Assembly (NCBI GenBank): GCA_002314525.1 | Contig: DCGE01000111.1 | Location: forward strand, 14,130-21,486 | Direction of reading: 5' to 3' | DNA length: 7,357 nt | Origin: Prevotellaceae bacterium UBA1786 | Lineage (GTDB): Bacteria; Bacteroidota; Bacteroidia; Bacteroidales; Bacteroidaceae | Shown here: in pieces, positions 5,662 through 7,357 of the stretch | Position numbering within the stretch: position 1 is the first letter of the stretch | Layout of the letters: each line of letters begins with the position of its first letter | Notes under the pieces: generated by a model | Seen by the model: only the letters and a program-made list of their open reading frames with translations | The model's database searches: none | What the model was told of the DNA's origin: nothing | Made by a program: the position numbers and the translations under genes

Positions 5662-7030
5662 AGCGTTGTTTTTTGTATCGAAGTAAGTCATAACTGATTG
5701 TCACACCGATTCTTGTCGGTCCAATCCAATTGTAGCGGTACTGGCGCTCCTTGAACAGGCTTGGCTTATATTGCCAGTCGTAATAATACAGACCATCTTC
5801 GGCACCGTCGGTAGGGTGACCGTAGAGGTATGGGTCATATTTGCATGTCATGTATCCAACCTGAAGGTTGAATTCCAGTTTCCAGTGCTTGTCCTTGCTG
5901 ATTGGCATCACGTAGCCGGCACCGAGACCACCGCCTACACCTTCACCTTCCCAGCCTTTGTACTTGCTGAAACCAATTCCGAACACGCCTGTGTGGATGT
6001 ATGCCTGAGCATAGAAGCCGGTGAAGTCGGCATCACCGCGGAAATACCTGCGGGCTTCAAACTGCCAGTTCCTGAACTGGAAGAACTTGTGTTTCGGATA
6101 GTAGTTCTGCCACCAAGGTATGTCAAGACTTGCGCCTGCTGTCCAGTGACCGTGACGTGGGTAGAATTCAATGGCAACATTTGGGATTGGAGCAAATCCA
6201 TACTGAGGCAGGTAGAATCCGTAGAGAAGCAGGTTTGTCTTCACAGCCAGCATAGGCTGTCCCCATTCGTAGTATTCTACGACTGGTGCTGGTTCAGCCA
6301 CAGGTTCCTGTACTGGTTCCTCTACAACTACCGGTTCCGGAACAACGACGGGTTCTGGTTCCGGTTTCACGATGATATTCACGATAAGGTTCAGGTTGGC
6401 ACCACGGATATAGGGGAAGACCTTGGTATCCAGTTCTTTCCATGTCCTTCCGCCGTAAAGGTTCTTCAGCCTGTTCTTGCGGGTGTAAATTGTCTGTCCC
6501 TTCTTGTTGACCGTTATCTCAGGAACGTTCTTGATGATACTGATGACTGTGTCTTTGTCTTTGAGGTCAGATGCCTTGACCCTTTCGAGCACTTCGTCCC
6601 AGTCTTCAGTCTTCTGTGACACCTGCCATTTCACTTTGTCGGTGAAGAGGCCCGGATAGTTGGCTTCCAGGATTTTCTTCAGTGAGGCACCGCGCTGTTC
6701 TGCCAATAGCTTATTGCCTGCATACGAACCTTCAGGTGAAGCCGAACCGATGATGTGCACGTCGTTGATGGTGTAGCTGTCATTGAAGGTGTTCAGGTAT
6801 TTCTTCAGCTTCTCGTACTGTTGAGCATTGTCCAGGTACTCAATGTCGAAGAATGTTGAAGAGCGTCGGAAGAGAAACTTGACCGAGATAGAGTCCGTCT
6901 TGTCTTCGGTCATAGCTTCAGCCGACAAACTGCCTATCATGGCAAACAGACATGTCATGATAAGAGTTTTGTGTAGCCATTTTATCCCCTTGGGATATCT
7001 ATAGCCATGTTTTTTTATTTCTTCAAACAT
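5648..7030 (-). CDS. OmpA-like domain plus DUF3575 outer-membrane beta-barrel protein
   Basis: 460 residues in four parts. Residues 1-39 are a signal peptide with a long basic n-region and a probable signal peptidase I site after SAEA. Residues about 48-145 are an OmpA-like fold with SASPEGS (97-102 region) and N106..LLAEQR113, the usual Asn/Arg framework of peptidoglycan-associated domains. Residues 222-249 are a Pro/Glu/Val linker. Residues about 258-460 are a DUF3575 region with alternating aromatic strands (AVKTNLLLYGF, PNVAIEFYPR, WQFEARRYF, GFYAQAYIHTG, ISYDLL) typical of a small barrel. OmpA's peptidoglycan-binding Asp position is Ser here, so wall binding may be weak or different. In Bacteroidota such proteins often accompany DUF5119 and fimbrial assembly genes; no fimbrillin gene is in view. 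Start ATG 7030 follows the promoter by about 50 nt; ATG 6958 is less likely because it removes the basic n-region. Confidence 0.88.
   Translation of the reverse strand: MFEEIKKHGYRYPKGIKWLHKTLIMTCLFAMIGSLSAEAMTEDKTDSISVKFLFRRSSTFFDIEYLDNAQQYEKLKKYLNTFNDSYTINDVHIIGSASPEGSYAGNKLLAEQRGASLKKILEANYPGLFTDKVKWQVSQKTEDWDEVLERVKASDLKDKDTVISIIKNVPEITVNKKGQTIYTRKNRLKNLYGGRTWKELDTKVFPYIRGANLNLIVNIIVKPEPEPVVVPEPVVVEEPVQEPVAEPAPVVEYYEWGQPMLAVKTNLLLYGFYLPQYGFAPIPNVAIEFYPRHGHWTAGASLDIPWWQNYYPKHKFFQFRNWQFEARRYFRGDADFTGFYAQAYIHTGVFGIGFSKYKGWEGEGVGGGLGAGYVMPISKDKHWKLEFNLQVGYMTCKYDPYLYGHPTDGAEDGLYYYDWQYKPSLFKERQYRYNWIGPTRIGVTISYDLLRYKKQRYEKK
6284..6367 (-). repeat. Pro/Glu/Val-rich repeat linker inside the OmpA/DUF3575 gene
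   Basis: Residues 222-249 consist of degenerate copies of PEPVVV and EEPVxEP. At DNA level the stretch is an imperfect tandem repeat around ggttcc/ggttct blocks on the plus strand. It probably forms an extended spacer between the periplasmic OmpA-like domain and the membrane barrel. Such repeats vary in copy number between strains. Confidence 0.8.
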
Positions 7031-7063
7031 TATTGATGTTGTAATTGTCCCGAGTATAAATCT

Positions 7064-7077
7064 TACAATATATTGTA
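7064..7077. promoter_or_regulatory. 14-bp perfect palindrome at the transcription start (candidate operator)
   Basis: TACAATATATTGTA reads identically on both strands and lies just downstream of the -7 element, at about +3 to +17 of the predicted transcript. A dimeric regulator bound here would block initiation or early elongation. It could also be a chance feature of an AT-rich leader; the binding protein is unknown. Confidence 0.4.
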
Positions 7078-7085
7078 TTTGGGCA

Positions 7086-7117
7086 CAAAGTTACGAAAAA
7101 CATCCCATTCCACCAAA
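7086..7117 (-). promoter_or_regulatory. Bacteroidota sigma-ABfr-type promoter of the minus-strand operon
   Basis: On the minus strand there is TTTG (7117-7114, -33 element), 20 nt of spacer, then TAACTTTG (7093-7086, -7 element), matching the Bacteroides consensus TTTG / TAnnTTTG with normal spacing. Transcription would begin near 7079-7082, giving an AT-rich 5' leader of about 50 nt before ATG 7030. No Shine-Dalgarno is visible, as usual in this phylum. It should drive the OmpA/DUF3575, DUF5119 and aroA genes. Confidence 0.85.
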
Positions 7118-7128
7118 TTTTTATGGTG
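7111..7128. repeat. Short inverted repeat overlapping the -33 element
   Basis: CACCA (7111-7115) and TGGTG (7124-7128) form a 5-bp dyad with an 8-nt AT-rich centre that covers the TTTG box. Short enough to be chance, but its position would let a bound dimer hide the -33 element. Confidence 0.25.
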
Positions 7129-7132
7129 AAAA

Positions 7133-7178
7133 GTGGAGCCTCGGTATATTTGCAGGCATGGTGTGGAGCCTTTGGCTC
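7133..7178. repeat. Direct repeat GTGGAGCCT with an adjoining small hairpin
   Basis: GTGGAGCCT occurs at 7133-7141 and 7163-7171, exactly 30 nt apart. The second copy merges into a perfect 5-bp hairpin, GAGCC-TTT-GGCTC (7166-7178). No T-run follows on either strand, so it is not a standard intrinsic terminator. Confidence 0.5.
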
Positions 7179-7192
7179 GTTGACTCGAAAAA

Positions 7193-7220
7193 AGCAAACA
7201 GCGAATGGCAAACAGCGAAA
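7193..7220. repeat. Four tandem heptamers (RGCRAAN)
   Basis: AGCAAAC, AGCGAAT, GGCAAAC and AGCGAAA follow one another without gaps, so the 12-mer GCAAACAGCGAA occurs twice 14 nt apart (7194-7205 and 7208-7219). From memory, similar GGCAAAC/AGCGAA-type microrepeats occur between genes in Bacteroidales genomes; they may be slippage products. Confidence 0.7.
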
Positions 7221-7357
7221 GTTAGTAATCACGGATAGGTTCGGCAGGCTCATCAACCAAGTGGCAGTGATTGCGCTGGAGTTGGAGGGATGGAGGTGAG
7301 ACATAGGTAGTATTTAACGGTTAATCAGCCCGGAGATAGCTGTCGCGTGCCAAAACG

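Larger units (their letters stand above)
7031..7357. other. Non-coding region: leader, promoter, short repeats and unassigned sequence
   Basis: 327 nt upstream of the minus-strand operon. Bases 7031-7117 are leader and promoter; 7111-7220 hold the small dyad, direct repeats and heptamers. In 7221-7357 I see no tRNA, terminator or convincing gene. A minus-strand 93-codon frame (7304-7023) runs through promoter and repeats and has no recognisable protein character. A 31-codon minus-strand open frame ending at 7222 and a plus-strand frame ending at 7300 could be remnants of gene ends, but neither has a start in view. Confidence 0.6.

Noticed and set aside
5771..6619. 282-codon plus-strand open frame
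   Set aside because: Antisense to the OmpA/DUF3575 gene; Val/Phe/Cys-rich shadow with no upstream signal.
7166..7178. GAGCC-TTT-GGCTC hairpin as an intrinsic terminator
   Set aside because: No T-run on either strand after the stem, and no gene in the window ends beside it.
7023..7304. 93-codon minus-strand open frame upstream of the surface operon
   Set aside because: It spans the promoter, palindrome and heptamer repeats and overlaps the next gene's start; no protein signature.

Overview
The window reads as chromosomal DNA from a Bacteroidota member, most likely Bacteroidales and perhaps Prevotella-like. The evidence is a Bacteroides-type DPP III (HECLGH zinc motif), a Bacteroidota surface pair (OmpA/DUF3575 protein plus DUF5119-type lipoprotein), a textbook Bacteroidota promoter (TTTG, 20 bp, TAACTTTG), and almost no Shine-Dalgarno signals. 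All homology statements come from recognising motifs and recalled family sequences; no search was run.

Plus strand, 1-3269, is one tightly packed unit. It holds the 3' end of an M49 dipeptidyl peptidase III, a HEAT/AlkD-like protein of the DNA alkylation repair family, a Fur-family metalloregulator, a PurA-family protein and a 96-residue cysteine-motif protein. Each gene overlaps the next by 4 to 34 nt (two ATGA junctions, one TTGA junction, one 34-nt overlap), so a single mRNA with translational coupling is likely. Its promoter must lie upstream of the window.

Minus strand, 7030-3282, is a second unit. It starts at a well-formed promoter at 7086-7117 with a 14-bp perfect palindrome just downstream, and reads through an OmpA-like/DUF3575 outer-membrane protein, a DUF5119-type lipoprotein (14-nt overlap) and aroA (EPSP synthase, GTG start, 7 nt after the lipoprotein stop). 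The two units converge with only 12 nt between them. Bases 7031-7357 hold the promoter, short repeats and no convincing gene.

The most unusual item is the PurA-family protein (1732-2982). The fold signature is clear (GDEGKG, DKV.R.GL.VGDI, STRVGSGP.PTELFD, CGWIDLVAL). However, nearly every residue that makes adenylosuccinate synthetase work is replaced: the catalytic His41 equivalent is Arg, a 12-residue segment carrying the Lys49 equivalent is precisely missing, the Arg303/Arg305 loop is Gln/Ile, Gln224 is Arg, and the guanine-reading Lys331/Asp333 and Gly416-Pro417 are all changed. The frame stays open over 416 codons and the core is conserved. It therefore looks like a paralogue with a new or non-catalytic role, or a maintained pseudoenzyme, and not simple decay. 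It is translationally coupled to a Fur-type regulator.
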